Source: Deltaproteobacteria bacterium
GTDB lineage: Bacteria > Desulfobacterota > Desulfuromonadia > Geobacterales > Geobacteraceae
Length of the DNA stretch: 59,013 nucleotides
Assembly: GCA_009668975.1 (NCBI GenBank)
Contig: SBEG01000026.1
Coordinates: 1 to 59,013 of the forward strand
Direction: 5' to 3'
The notes under the pieces were generated by a model that searched no databases, was not told the DNA's origin, and saw only the letters and a program-made list of their open reading frames with translations. Position numbers and translations under genes: made by a program. Shown piece after piece: positions 35,442 through 45,388 of this stretch (position 1 is its first letter; every line of letters begins with the position of its first letter).

Positions 35442-38431
35442 TGACACACAGAATTGAAATCAGTCTTAAGGAGCAGGTACGGGACGCCCGTGGAGAGCGT
35501 ATCAGGAGGGAAATCGAGCATTTTCTTCATTTTCCGGTTTCCAGTGTCCGTACCATTGACGTGTACTCGATTGATGCGGAATTGAGCAAGACAGAGCTCG
35601 AAACCATTGCGGCCGATCCTTTGTGCGACCGCATTATCCAGACCAGTCACATTGACACCCCTGCGGCGAATGATTTTGATTATCTCGTCGAAGTTGGCTT
35701 TCGTCCTGGGGTTACCGATAATGTCGGACGAACAGCCCGGGAAGCTATCGAATATGTAACCGGTCGTCGCCTGCTGGAAGGAGAGGGCGTCTACACCTCC
35801 GTTCAATATCTTCTGAAGGGAGATCTCGCCCCGGCTGATGTCGAAAAGATTGCAACCGGACTCCTCTGCAATACGTTGATTCAACGCTACCGGATTGTCG
35901 ATTATCACTCTTTCAGCTCTGGAGTTTCACAGCCGCCCGGCATTCCGAAGGTTACGGCCGAGACCCGGGCAACGATTACGGAAATCAACCTGAATGTATC
36001 CGACGACGAGTTGCTCTCCATCAGTAAAGAGGGAGTCCTGGCGCTTACCCTGGAGGAAATGAAGATCATTCAGGAGTATTTTCAGGATAGCACCGTTGCC
36101 GAAGAGAGAAAAAAAGTCGGGCTTTCGAGCAATCCAACCGATGTCGAGCTCGAGGCACTGGCACAGACATGGTCGGAACACTGTAAACACAAGATTTTTG
36201 CCGCAACCATCGACTATTGTGACGAAAACGGCAATCGCGAGGAGATTCGCTCCCTGTTCAAGACCTTTATTCAGGGAGCCACAAAGCAGGTGAGGGAGCA
36301 GCTTGGCGAGCGGGATTATTGTCTCTCGGTTTTCAAGGATAACGCCGGCGTTATCAAGTTTAATGACGAGTATTCTCTGGTCTACAAGGTTGAGACCCAC
36401 AATTCTCCAAGCGCACTCGACCCGTACGGCGGAGCTCTTACCGGGATCGTCGGCGTGAACCGGGATCCCTTCGGCACCGGCAAAGGTGCAAAGCTTATTT
36501 TCAATACCGATGTCTTCTGCTTTGCGTCACCCTTTTATGAGAAGGCTCTTCCTGCAAGACTTCTCCATCCTCGACGAATTTTTGAAGGGGTTGTGGAAGG
36601 GGTAGAGCATGGCGGAAACAAAAGCGGCATTCCCACGGTCAACGGATCCATCGTCTTTGATGACCGCTTTGCCGGCAAACCCCTCGTTTTCTGTGGAACA
36701 GCCGGTTTTATGCCTGCCACAATCAATGGCGAGCCATCCCATTTCAAAACCATTTATCCGGGTGACCTCATCGTGATGACCGGCGGAAGAATCGGCAAGG
36801 ACGGCATCCATGGCGCCACCTTCTCCTCCGAGGAACTGAGCGAATCGTCCCCTGTTTCCGCAGTGCAGATCGGCGATCCGATTACCCAGAAACGGATGAC
36901 CGATTTTCTGATCATTGCCCGGGATCGAAACCTCTATAATTTCATTACCGATAACGGCGCAGGCGGACTCTCTTCTTCGATTGGCGAAATGGCAACGGAA
37001 TGTGGCGGCTGCAAGCTGGACCTGGCAAAGGCCCCCCTTAAGTACTCCGGTCTCGCCCCATGGGAAATTCTTATCTCCGAAGCTCAGGAAAGAATGAGTC
37101 TTGCTGTTCCTCCTGAAAAAATTGATGAATTTCTTGGCCTTGCGCAGAAAATGGGTGTCGAGGCTACGGTGCTTGGCAATTTCACCGATTCGGGCTTCTT
37201 CCACATTCTCTACAACGAAGCAACGGTAGCTTATCTTCCCATTGACTTCCTCCATGAAGGACTTCCCCCAATGCAGCTGCGAGGGGTTTGGGAGATCAAG
37301 AAAAATCCGGAACCGCAACCAGTCGTGAAATCAGACTACACCGAAGATCTCCTGAAGCTCCTTTCCTCTCTCAACATTTGCTCCAAGGAATCGGTGGTCC
37401 GGCGTTACGATCATGAAGTTCAGGGTGGCAGCGTCCTGAAACCCTTTACCGGCATCGACAACGATGGCCCATCCGATGCCGCGGTCCTTCGACCGGACCT
37501 GGAGTCATTCGAAGGGGTTGTCGTTTCCCACGGCATCTGCCCACGCTATAGCGACATTGACACTTATCATATGATGTCTAATGCCATCGACGAGGGTCTC
37601 CGCGGCTACGTTGCCGTCGGCGGCTCCCTTGACCTTATCGCAGGACTTGATAATTTCTGCTGGTGCGATCCGGTTCAGTCGGATAAAACCCCTGACGGCG
37701 AATACAAGACGGCCCAGCTCGTTCGCGCCAACAAGGCACTGTACGATTATTGTGTTGCCTACAGTATTCCCCTGATTTCCGGCAAAGACTCCATGAAGAA
37801 CGACTTCTTCGATGGAGTTACAAAGATTTCAATTCCTCCAACAGTACTATTCTCGGTAATCGGTAAAATCGATGATGCGAGGAAGACAGTTACCATGGAT
37901 GCCAAGCGACCGGGTGATATAGTCTATCTCCTCGGCAAAACGGCTTTCGAACTGGGAGGCTCCGAGTTCTATGCCCTACAGGGATTTGTCGGAAACCGCG
38001 TACCGCGAGTTGATGCGGTTACATCACTGAAACGCTACCGTGCATACCATGAGGCGGTACAGAAAGGGCTTGTCGCCTCGTGTCATGATCTTTCCGACGG
38101 CGGTCTGGCCGTAACCATGGCTGAAACTGCTTTCGCGGGAGGCCTCGGCATGGCGGTTGAACTGCATAGGGTCCTGTTTGCCGGAGTCCCCTGTGACCGA
38201 ACAGATGAGGTGCTCCTCTTCTCGGAATCGGCTTCACGTCTTTTGGTAACGGTACACCCGGAAAATCGCGAAATGTTTGAGAATGTGATGAGTGGGAACT
38301 GTTTCTCCAGCATTGGAACGATTACGGAAGAAACTAAGCTAACAGTAACCGGCATTGACGGATCGGTGGTACTGCGAGGGGCTCTCGACGATCTAAAAGA
38401 AGCATGGCAGAGCCCCCTGAGGGAGTTGTAA
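35441..38431 (+). CDS. purL: Phosphoribosylformylglycinamidine synthase, PurS-like N-terminus plus PurL
   Basis: This enzyme makes FGAM from FGAR, using ammonia delivered by PurQ. At 996 residues it is longer than small PurL (~740) and shorter than the fused PurL-PurQ (~1290). The first ~170 residues look like PurS-type repeats (YLVEVGFRPGVTDNVGRTAREAIEYV). The catalytic part has TWSEHCKHK, KVETHNSPSALDPYGGALTGIVG and KDSMKND. The glutaminase is the separate next gene. It overlaps the preceding MscS gene by one base and lies two bases from purQ. Confidence 0.95.
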   Translation: MTHRIEISLKEQVRDARGERIRREIEHFLHFPVSSVRTIDVYSIDAELSKTELETIAADPLCDRIIQTSHIDTPAANDFDYLVEVGFRPGVTDNVGRTAREAIEYVTGRRLLEGEGVYTSVQYLLKGDLAPADVEKIATGLLCNTLIQRYRIVDYHSFSSGVSQPPGIPKVTAETRATITEINLNVSDDELLSISKEGVLALTLEEMKIIQEYFQDSTVAEERKKVGLSSNPTDVELEALAQTWSEHCKHKIFAATIDYCDENGNREEIRSLFKTFIQGATKQVREQLGERDYCLSVFKDNAGVIKFNDEYSLVYKVETHNSPSALDPYGGALTGIVGVNRDPFGTGKGAKLIFNTDVFCFASPFYEKALPARLLHPRRIFEGVVEGVEHGGNKSGIPTVNGSIVFDDRFAGKPLVFCGTAGFMPATINGEPSHFKTIYPGDLIVMTGGRIGKDGIHGATFSSEELSESSPVSAVQIGDPITQKRMTDFLIIARDRNLYNFITDNGAGGLSSSIGEMATECGGCKLDLAKAPLKYSGLAPWEILISEAQERMSLAVPPEKIDEFLGLAQKMGVEATVLGNFTDSGFFHILYNEATVAYLPIDFLHEGLPPMQLRGVWEIKKNPEPQPVVKSDYTEDLLKLLSSLNICSKESVVRRYDHEVQGGSVLKPFTGIDNDGPSDAAVLRPDLESFEGVVVSHGICPRYSDIDTYHMMSNAIDEGLRGYVAVGGSLDLIAGLDNFCWCDPVQSDKTPDGEYKTAQLVRANKALYDYCVAYSIPLISGKDSMKNDFFDGVTKISIPPTVLFSVIGKIDDARKTVTMDAKRPGDIVYLLGKTAFELGGSEFYALQGFVGNRVPRVDAVTSLKRYRAYHEAVQKGLVASCHDLSDGGLAVTMAETAFAGGLGMAVELHRVLFAGVPCDRTDEVLLFSESASRLLVTVHPENREMFENVMSGNCFSSIGTITEETKLTVTGIDGSVVLRGALDDLKEAWQSPLREL

Positions 38432-38432
38432 C

Positions 38433-39260
38433 ATGAAGCAGGCAAAGGCGATTGTACTGACGGGAAATGGGACCAACTGCGAAGTCGAGGCGGCACATGC
38501 CTGCCGACTCGCGGGTTTTGACGAAGTGAGGATTGCTCATATAGCGGAGCTTCTCTACGGAGATGTTCGCCTTGATGATTTCCACTTTCTGAATCTTACC
38601 GGGGGTTTTCTTGACGGGGATGACTTGGGAAGTGCCAAGGCACAGGCAAACCGCTTGAAATACGCCCGTATCTCCGGAAGCAATGAACACCTGATTGATC
38701 AGATCCTCCGCTTTATCACTGATGGCAAACTCATCCTCGGTGTCTGCAACGGATTTCAGCTTTTGGTGAAAATGGGACTTTTGCCGGCTCTTGCCGGCAC
38801 GTACCTGAACCAGTCGGCAACTCTCACCTTTAACGACAGCGGCCGATTCCAGGATCGTTGGGTATACTTGAAATGTGATCCCGATTCCCCTTCGGTATTT
38901 ACGAAGGGAGTTAGCGGCGGTATGTACCTCCCCATTCGTCACGGAGAAGGAAAGTTCCTGGTCGAATCGGACGAGGTATTGCAGAAAATAGAATCCTTGC
39001 ATCTTTCGGTATTGAAATATTCGGATTCTGCCTACTCCGCGCCCACCTTGGAGTTTCCCTTAAATCCAAACGGTTCGATGAATGCCATTGCAGGGCTTTG
39101 TGACGAATCCGGTCGCTTGATGGGTCTCATGCCGCATCCGGAGGCTTTCCTTCATCGCACCAACCATCCGCGGTGGACCCGGGAATCATTGCCGGAAGAG
39201 GGCGACGGGCTCATCCTGTTCCGGAATGCTTTAGAATATCTGCGCAGTAATCTACTGTAA
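38433..39260 (+). CDS. purQ: Phosphoribosylformylglycinamidine synthase, glutaminase subunit
   Basis: PurQ is the class I glutamine amidotransferase that supplies ammonia to PurL. The nucleophile cysteine lies in [14 protein letters not shown] (about residues 98-111), and the catalytic His/Glu pair in [10 protein letters not shown]. The RHGEGKF block is also typical. At 275 residues it is somewhat longer than the short Gram-positive form (~227), which fits pairing with a longer PurL. GGGAG precedes the ATG, two bases from purL. Confidence 0.95.
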   Translation: MKQAKAIVLTGNGTNCEVEAAHACRLAGFDEVRIAHIAELLYGDVRLDDFHFLNLTGGFLDGDDLGSAKAQANRLKYARISGSNEHLIDQILRFITDGKLILGVCNGFQLLVKMGLLPALAGTYLNQSATLTFNDSGRFQDRWVYLKCDPDSPSVFTKGVSGGMYLPIRHGEGKFLVESDEVLQKIESLHLSVLKYSDSAYSAPTLEFPLNPNGSMNAIAGLCDESGRLMGLMPHPEAFLHRTNHPRWTRESLPEEGDGLILFRNALEYLRSNLL

Positions 39261-39304
39261 AAAAGGTGGCTGCCCTTGTTGAAACAAAGGAGATTGGTGC
39301 TTCA

Positions 39305-40714
39305 ATGAAATTTGACAGACCAGAGGAAGAGTGCGGAATTTTTGGGGTGTATAACCATCCGGAAGCGGCAAATCTGACATACCTGGGCCTCTATGCTCTG
39401 CAACACCGTGGACAGGAGAGTTGCGGCATTGTCTCATCTGACGGTATGTACCTGCATGCCCACAAAAGTATGGGGCTTGTTGCGGATGTCTTCGAAGATC
39501 AGGATATTTTCAAAACATTACCCGGGAAGTCGGCAATTGGACATGTACGATACTCCACGACCGGCTCTTCGGTCGTCAAAAACGTTCAGCCGATCATGGT
39601 GGATTATTCACGCGGTTCCATCGCTGTTGCCCACAACGGCAACATTGTGAATGCCCAGCTGATCAAGGATGAGTTGGAGGCGTGGGGTTCCATCTTCCAG
39701 ACCACCATGGACACTGAGATCATCGTCCATCTCCTTGCCATGTCAAAAGCAAATTCCCTCCTTGATCGAATCACAGAAGCCATGGTCCGGGTAGAGGGAG
39801 CCTACTGTCTGCTGTTCCTCACCGAAACCCAAATGGTGGCGGTCAGGGATCCGAACGGATTCAGGCCTCTGTGTCTCGGTCAACGGGGGGACTCATACGT
39901 GATAGCCTCCGAATCCTGTGCACTGGATCTGATTGAGGCAAAACTTGTTCGGGAAATTGAGCCGGGTGAAATTGTTGTTATTGACAAGGATGGTGTCAAT
40001 TCGTTCTTTCCCTTTAAAAAAGTCAAGCCAACCCCCTGCATCTTCGAGTTCATTTATTTCGCACGACCGGATTCCTATATTTTCGGCAAGAACGTCTATA
40101 TGGTGAGAAAAGAGCTGGGCCGTCAACTTGCACGTGAAAATAAAATCGAGGCCGATCTTGTTATTCCCGTTCCCGATTCCGGTGTGCCGGCTGCCTTGGG
40201 GTATGCCCAGGAATCCGGGATTCAATTTGAATTCGGGCTGATGCGCAATCACTATGTTGGCAGAACTTTTATCGAACCTCAGCAAGCAATCCGCCACTTT
40301 GGTGTAAAGATCAAGTTGAACCCGGTACAGGATATTATCAAGGGCAAAAGGGTGATTGTTATCGATGATTCCATCGTTCGCGGCACAACCTCACGAAAAA
40401 TCGTGAAAATGATCCGCAGCGCAGGCGCCGCGGAGGTGCATACCCTGATATCCGCACCGCCGACTGATTACCCCTGTTATTACGGGATTGATACTCCGAC
40501 CCGCAAGGAACTTATTTCTTCATCCCATACTATCGAAGAAATTCGAAAGTATATCACTGCCGACTCCCTCGGGTACCTGTCTGTGGAAGGAATGCTGAAG
40601 GCGGTAGGAACCGAAAACACCGATTTCTGTCAGGCCTGTTTTTCCGGTAATTATCCCGTAGAATTCCCGATCCGCTCCCCGGAAGCACAGCTCGGCCTAT
40701 TCAATAAGGAGTAA
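39305..40714 (+). CDS. purF: Amidophosphoribosyltransferase
   Basis: PurF performs the first committed step of purine synthesis, PRPP plus glutamine to phosphoribosylamine. The N-terminal glutaminase begins at Cys10 ([10 protein letters not shown]), so a nine-residue propeptide is presumably removed. The PRPP-binding loop is [14 protein letters not shown]. The cysteines [13 protein letters not shown] near the C-terminus suggest the 4Fe-4S-containing subtype. ATG 39305 fits the family start; AAAGGAG is about 12 bases upstream, slightly far. Length is 469 residues. Confidence 0.96.
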   Translation: MKFDRPEEECGIFGVYNHPEAANLTYLGLYALQHRGQESCGIVSSDGMYLHAHKSMGLVADVFEDQDIFKTLPGKSAIGHVRYSTTGSSVVKNVQPIMVDYSRGSIAVAHNGNIVNAQLIKDELEAWGSIFQTTMDTEIIVHLLAMSKANSLLDRITEAMVRVEGAYCLLFLTETQMVAVRDPNGFRPLCLGQRGDSYVIASESCALDLIEAKLVREIEPGEIVVIDKDGVNSFFPFKKVKPTPCIFEFIYFARPDSYIFGKNVYMVRKELGRQLARENKIEADLVIPVPDSGVPAALGYAQESGIQFEFGLMRNHYVGRTFIEPQQAIRHFGVKIKLNPVQDIIKGKRVIVIDDSIVRGTTSRKIVKMIRSAGAAEVHTLISAPPTDYPCYYGIDTPTRKELISSSHTIEEIRKYITADSLGYLSVEGMLKAVGTENTDFCQACFSGNYPVEFPIRSPEAQLGLFNKE

Positions 40715-40722
40715 TATTCAGC

Positions 40723-41271
40723 ATGACCGATAGAGAAAAGCTCAAGCAGATTATCCTGGTAAAATCTTACGAAAACAAAAAGGTTACCCTTTCTTCCGGA
40801 CTGGAAAGCGACTTTTATTTTGACGGCAAGCAATCGACTCTGCATCCGGAAGGCTCCTACCTCACGGGCAAGCTTTTTCTAGAATCGATCAAAGATGTTG
40901 AAGACATTGAAGGGGTTGGCGGCTTAACCCTTGGCGCCGATCCAATCGCCACGGCCACCTCGCTGGTCAGTTTCCTCGAAGGTCGACCAATACCGGCTTT
41001 TATTATACGTAAAGAACCCAAAGGGCACGGAACCGGAGCCTGGCTTGAAGGAGGCAAAAATCTCCGACATGGTGCCCGGGTCGTCATTGTCGAAGATGTG
41101 GTCACCAGTGGCGGATCTTCCCTTAAGGCAATTCGGCGGGCGGAAGAGGAAGGTTTGAAGGTTCTCGGCGTTGTGACGCTTGTTGACCGGGAGGAAGGCG
41201 GACGAGAGAACATCGAACAAGCAGGCTACTGGTTAAGGGCAATTTATACCAAAACCGAAATACTTGCATAG
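40723..41271 (+). CDS. pyrE: Orotate phosphoribosyltransferase
   Basis: PyrE joins orotate and PRPP to orotidine monophosphate. The 182-residue protein has the PRPP motif VVIVEDVVTSGGSSLKAI, GGLTLGADPIATA and the flexible loop with FIIRKEPKGHGTGAWLEGG. It begins nine bases after purF with AAGGAG, so purine and pyrimidine genes share a transcript here, ended by the terminator at 41298. Confidence 0.96.
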   Translation: MTDREKLKQIILVKSYENKKVTLSSGLESDFYFDGKQSTLHPEGSYLTGKLFLESIKDVEDIEGVGGLTLGADPIATATSLVSFLEGRPIPAFIIRKEPKGHGTGAWLEGGKNLRHGARVVIVEDVVTSGGSSLKAIRRAEEEGLKVLGVVTLVDREEGGRENIEQAGYWLRAIYTKTEILA

Positions 41272-41297
41272 AGACTGAAGACATTCGAGTGTAATCC

Positions 41298-41324
41298 GAA
41301 GGCGGTGATATTTTCACCGCCTTC
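41298..41324 (+). terminator. Terminator after pyrE
   Basis: GAAGGCGGTGA (41298-41308) pairs with TCACCGCCTTC (41314-41324), followed by a T-containing tail (TTGTATT). Confidence 0.8.
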
Positions 41325-41368
41325 TTGTATTCTGCATGGCCATTTTTATCAGGCAGGGGCAGTGATTT

Positions 41369-42106
41369 ATGAAACCTTCAATAGACACCATACTCCAGAA
41401 TTACCGACTGCTCCTTAACTCGGTGGACAGCTGGTTTGCACGCGCGGCGTCAGCTGCGGGAGATGCCGTGCGGTGCGGCAAGGGCTGTTCCGCCTGCTGT
41501 CGAGGGCTGTTTGACATCACGCTGCTTGATGCACTCTTTCTGCGCCAGAGTTATGACAAACTTTCGCCTTCGGTACAAGAGGTGGTACTTTCGCGTGTGC
41601 TGAAACAGCGTGATGCGCTGCAACTGGCCTGGCCGGAACTATCCCCACCCAATATCATTAATTTTCTAACCGATGAAGACCTGAGCCGGTTGATGCCTGA
41701 GGATGACCCTACTCCCTGCCCACTTCTCGGGGAAGATAACCTCTGTCTTGTCTATGAAAATCGACCGATGACCTGCCGTTTGCACGGAATTCCCCTCGTC
41801 GATATTTCCGGAGAATTCTTTCATGACGAATGGTGTACCTGTAACTTCAAAGACGATGATCCCTTGGACAGGGCAGACCTGCGCTGGGAGTTTCGGAAAT
41901 GTTTTGAGGACGAACTAAGGATATTCAATGAATTTACAGGCGCACTGTTAAACCAGAAGATTAACGAATTAGACACGCTTCTTCCGTTGGCGATACTGAT
42001 TGATTTTGAAGGTTTTGATTGGAAAGGGTGGTGGGAGGAAAATTCCGGGAAGTTCAAAAACGGGGGTTTTCCAGATACTCACTCGAGTCTTGTTCTCCGG
42101 GACTGA
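41369..42106 (+). CDS. YkgJ-type cysteine-cluster protein (putative metal-binding)
   Basis: The 245-residue protein has the cluster CGKGCSACC (about 31-39) and later CPLLGEDNLCLVYENRPMTCR, the pattern of the YkgJ family proposed to bind zinc or iron. Its enzymatic role is not established. No signal peptide is seen. The last 53 bases overlap the 3' end of purN on the opposite strand, a real tail-to-tail coding overlap with no room for a terminator between the genes. Confidence 0.87.
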   Translation: MKPSIDTILQNYRLLLNSVDSWFARAASAAGDAVRCGKGCSACCRGLFDITLLDALFLRQSYDKLSPSVQEVVLSRVLKQRDALQLAWPELSPPNIINFLTDEDLSRLMPEDDPTPCPLLGEDNLCLVYENRPMTCRLHGIPLVDISGEFFHDEWCTCNFKDDDPLDRADLRWEFRKCFEDELRIFNEFTGALLNQKINELDTLLPLAILIDFEGFDWKGWWEENSGKFKNGGFPDTHSSLVLRD

Positions 42107-42749
42107 TAAAAACCCTTCGACCTTCGACACGAATGCGTCCTTCGGTAAACAGTCGAATGACCCCGGGATAGAGCCGATGCTCTTCCCGGAGAATTCGACG
42201 GGAAAGAGTTTCTTCGGTATCGCCATCAAGAACGGGCACTGCGGCCTGCGCTATTATCGGACCGGTATCCGTACCTGGATCCACAAAATGAACCGTACAG
42301 CCGGCAATCTTGACCCCATGCTGCAAGGCAAGGCGTTGTGCATGGTTTCCCGGGAAAGCCGGTAAAAGGGCAGGGTGGATATTAAGGATTGCCAGGGGAA
42401 AGGCATCGAGCAGCACAGTGGAAAGTATGCGGTTGAATCCGGCAAGCACGACCAGCTCCGCCGAGTGTTCCCTGACAATTTCCAAAACTGCTGCGTCGAA
42501 TGACCTGCGATCAGAAAAAGACCGGTGGTTGAGGTAGAAGGAGGGAAGCTGGTGTTTTTTTGCCCTTTCCAGGGCAAACGCGTCCTCGCGGTTGCTGATC
42601 ACGCAAGCGATGGAAGCATTGAGTTTCCCCTCCTCAATATGGTCAATGATTGATTGAAGGTTCGAGCCGTTACCCGAGACGAGTACAGCGACACGAACCT
42701 TCTGCGTTCCAAGGCTGACAGATGTATGTGAGGGGACCGGCTCAAACAA
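42054..42749 (-). CDS. purN: Phosphoribosylglycinamide formyltransferase
   Basis: PurN transfers a formyl group from 10-formyl-THF to GAR. The catalytic set is visible: VLVSGNGSNLQ, the asparagine and histidine in LNIHPALLPAFPG, and the aspartate in FVDPGTDTGPII. The start is uncertain: TTG 42749 has GGAG ten bases upstream and overlaps the purM stop, while the frame is open to GTG 42776. The C-terminus (VEGRRVFISPGEQDSSEYLENPRF) is encoded opposite the YkgJ gene. Confidence 0.93.
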   Translation of the reverse strand: MFEPVPSHTSVSLGTQKVRVAVLVSGNGSNLQSIIDHIEEGKLNASIACVISNREDAFALERAKKHQLPSFYLNHRSFSDRRSFDAAVLEIVREHSAELVVLAGFNRILSTVLLDAFPLAILNIHPALLPAFPGNHAQRLALQHGVKIAGCTVHFVDPGTDTGPIIAQAAVPVLDGDTEETLSRRILREEHRLYPGVIRLFTEGRIRVEGRRVFISPGEQDSSEYLENPRF

Positions 42750-43788
42750 ATTCGACACACTCCGCACCGGCATCACATTTTGCTACTTCACCAATCACGT
42801 AAGCCTGTTCATTGAGACCGGACAGCCTGATGAGGATTTCTTCCGCTTCATTCTCCGGGGCAACAAGTACCAGTCCGATGCCGCAGTTGAACGTACGGAA
42901 CATTTCCATCTCTTCGATGCCGCCACCCTGCTGAATCAAGGGGAAGATCGCCGGCATTGTCCAGGAGTCTTTCCCAATGATGGCCTTACAACCGTTCGGC
43001 AAAATTCTCGGGACATTTTCCAGCAGGCCACCACCGGTAATATGGGCAATTCCGTTGATACGGAAATCGCGCAGCAGATTCAGTACAGTCTTTACATAGA
43101 TGCGTGTCGGCGTGAGAAGCTCTTCGGCTACGGTAGTCTGGAGTCCAGGCAAAAGGCTGTCTATTTCGAGGCCCATAATATCGAACAGGACTTTGCGTGC
43201 CAGAGAATAGCCATTGCTGTGGAGCCCATTTGACGTTATGCCGATCAACTTGTTGCCAACGGTGATGGAAGAACCGTCTATGATGTTGTCTCGTTCAACA
43301 ACGCCCACGGCGAATCCGGCAAGATCGTACTCGCCTTCGGAATAAAAACCGGGCATTTCCGCCGTTTCGCCGCCGATCAGGGAACACCCTGCCTGGGAAC
43401 AACCCTGGGCTATCCCCTTGACGACTTCCGCGGCTTTCTCCGGGTCGAGTCGGCCGGTTGCCAGGTAGTCGAGAAAGAAAAGGGGCTCGGCGCCCTGCAC
43501 AATTATGTCGTTGACGCACATGGCCACAAGGTCAATGCCAACCGTGTCATGCTTGTCTGCCATGAAGGCCAGTTTCAGCTTAGTCCCGACACCGTCGGTG
43601 CCCGAAACAAGGACCGGCTGGCGATACTTGCTGGAATTAAGGGAAAAAAGCCCCCCGAAACCCCCGATGTCAGCAATAACCTCAGGTCGATAGGTCGCTT
43701 TGACTAGAGGCTTGATCATTTTAACAAAGCTGTTGCCGGAGTCGATATCTACACCAGCGTCTTTATAGGTAACCTTTCCATTGTTCAA
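42742..43788 (-). CDS. purM: Phosphoribosylformylglycinamidine cyclo-ligase
   Basis: PurM closes the imidazole ring, making AIR from FGAM. The 348-residue protein has TYKDAGVDIDSGNSFV (about 7-22), LVSGTDGVGTKLKLAF, MCVNDIIVQGAEPLFFLDY and IGGETAEMPGFY. It starts with TTG at 43788, eight bases after AGGAGG; the nearby ATG is out of frame. It is translationally coupled to purN. The 256-base gap upstream to rimI holds no other recognised feature. Confidence 0.97.
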   Translation of the reverse strand: MNNGKVTYKDAGVDIDSGNSFVKMIKPLVKATYRPEVIADIGGFGGLFSLNSSKYRQPVLVSGTDGVGTKLKLAFMADKHDTVGIDLVAMCVNDIIVQGAEPLFFLDYLATGRLDPEKAAEVVKGIAQGCSQAGCSLIGGETAEMPGFYSEGEYDLAGFAVGVVERDNIIDGSSITVGNKLIGITSNGLHSNGYSLARKVLFDIMGLEIDSLLPGLQTTVAEELLTPTRIYVKTVLNLLRDFRINGIAHITGGGLLENVPRILPNGCKAIIGKDSWTMPAIFPLIQQGGGIEEMEMFRTFNCGIGLVLVAPENEAEEILIRLSGLNEQAYVIGEVAKCDAGAECVEFV

Positions 43789-44044
43789 CGTCCGCTCCTC
43801 CTGTTTGCAAAAGAAGATTATTTTTACGGTATAAATAGCAAAAAGTCAAATCCAATCTAGAAGTCATCCGATCCCGGTGAACGTCTGACCAAGTATCAAA
43901 CATGTACGCCGGATAGGAGAGCCTGCCGCGGTGCACAGTGCAAACAACCTGTTTATTTTTCACCCGACATCGTCCAAAAGGAAAAAACTGTTTACAATTA
44001 TCAGGGGGTTTGCTTATGATTACCCCGCCAAGAAAAGAGACCAC

Positions 44045-44518
44045 ATGGAAGAAATTACTCTTTGCCCCGTAACAGAAGACGACCTGGAAGAGGTCCTCTC
44101 CCTTGAGAGGGCATCATTTAACCACCCATGGAACAGCGAGCACATTCGCCACGAAATTACCTCGCCCCTTTCCTTTCCTCTGTTGGTGCGTCTCGCTGAT
44201 GGCGTCTGCGCGGGATATATCTGCCCGATGCTGGTGCTGGATGAAGGACAGATACTCAACGTTGCAGTTCATCCGTCGTACCGGGGGCAGGGGATCGGCA
44301 GAATTCTCGTGAAAGCCGCCCTTGAAGAATTCAGGCAAAGAGGGGCCTCCATCGTCGATCTGGAGGTTCGACCTTCCAATGCGGCTGCCATTTCCCTTTA
44401 TATTCGCTGCGGTTTTGTCACCGTTGGACGAAGAAAGGCTTACTATGAAAACGGTGAGGATGCCATCCTGATGAAACATACAATAAACGAGCACAAGGAA
44501 AATCATCATGCAGTTTAA
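44045..44518 (+). CDS. rimI: RimI-type N-acetyltransferase (GNAT)
   Basis: This GNAT enzyme probably acetylates the N-terminal alanine of ribosomal protein bS18. The 157-residue protein has the acetyl-CoA loop VHPSYRGQGIGRILVKAAL and motif B LEVRPSNAAAISLYIRCGF. ATG 44045 begins MEEITLCPVTEDD as expected; the frame runs 38 codons further upstream without homology. Its end overlaps pyrK by 11 bases. Confidence 0.92.
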   Translation: MEEITLCPVTEDDLEEVLSLERASFNHPWNSEHIRHEITSPLSFPLLVRLADGVCAGYICPMLVLDEGQILNVAVHPSYRGQGIGRILVKAALEEFRQRGASIVDLEVRPSNAAAISLYIRCGFVTVGRRKAYYENGEDAILMKHTINEHKENHHAV

Positions 44519-45323
44519 ATCCATGGTTGTCTCTAACCAGGAAGTCTCTCCAGGGTACCACCGTATCCGCCTTTCGGCGCCACATGCCATGCTCAAGGCA
44601 AAACCGGGCCAGTTCGTGATGGTCCGTGTGCGGGACGGCATTGACCCGCTGCTTCGTCGTCCTTTCGGCATCTTCGACGTGGGCACATTCAGTTCCGAGT
44701 ATCCCGATGCTCCTCGCCAATGCTATCTGGACATTCTCTATAAGGTAGTCGGTGCGGGAACATCTATTCTCAGCGAGTTGCATGGCAAGGATTACGTTGA
44801 TGTTCTTGGCCCTCTCGGGAACGGCTTCACACCGGGTGTTTCCGGTGAGGAAAACATCCTTGTGGGTGGCGGTTTTGGACTGGCACCACTCTATTTTCTG
44901 GCAAAGGAACTGACCAAATTCTCGACGCCCAAGGTTTTTATCGGCGGCAGACGAAAAGAGGATGTTCTTTGTGTGACTGAGTTCGAACAGCTGGGTATTG
45001 ATACGTATGTTGCTACCGATGACGGAACACTCGGTTCACAGGGACTGGTAACCGAGGTTCTCGGACAGCACCTCTCCCGGGAGGGCGGAAAACGCGTTGT
45101 TCTGGCATGTGGTCCGGAACCGATGCTGAGAGCTGTTGCCCGAATGTGCGAAATGCAGGGAATCCGTTGCCAGGTTTCTCTCGAAGCCGCCATGGCGTGC
45201 GGTGTTGGGGCCTGCCTCGGTTGTGTAACGAAAGGTCATGGCCACTCTGAGGGTACACCCTCGTACCGTTGTGTCTGCAAGGAAGGTCCGGTTTTCGATT
45301 CAACCGAACTCCTTTGGGAATAA
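44508..45323 (+). CDS. pyrK: Dihydroorotate dehydrogenase electron-transfer subunit
   Basis: PyrK carries FAD and a 2Fe-2S cluster and passes electrons from PyrD to NAD+. The 271-residue protein has a ferredoxin-reductase-type FAD motif (LLRRPFGIFDV), an NAD-binding region (VGGGFGLAPLYFLA) and cluster cysteines near the end (ACGVGACLGCVTKG...YRCVCKEGP). It overlaps rimI and lies 65 bases before pyrD, its obligate partner. Confidence 0.95.
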   Translation: MQFKSMVVSNQEVSPGYHRIRLSAPHAMLKAKPGQFVMVRVRDGIDPLLRRPFGIFDVGTFSSEYPDAPRQCYLDILYKVVGAGTSILSELHGKDYVDVLGPLGNGFTPGVSGEENILVGGGFGLAPLYFLAKELTKFSTPKVFIGGRRKEDVLCVTEFEQLGIDTYVATDDGTLGSQGLVTEVLGQHLSREGGKRVVLACGPEPMLRAVARMCEMQGIRCQVSLEAAMACGVGACLGCVTKGHGHSEGTPSYRCVCKEGPVFDSTELLWE

Positions 45324-45388
45324 CGTTTATTTGGCAAATCAGAAATTGAAACCCTTTCCGATGTAGAAGGGGAGGGGGGAACGAGTTA

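Noticed and set aside
41298..41324. Attenuator for the YkgJ gene
   Set aside because: The hairpin directly follows pyrE and has the form of a simple terminator; no leader peptide or alternative pairing was seen.
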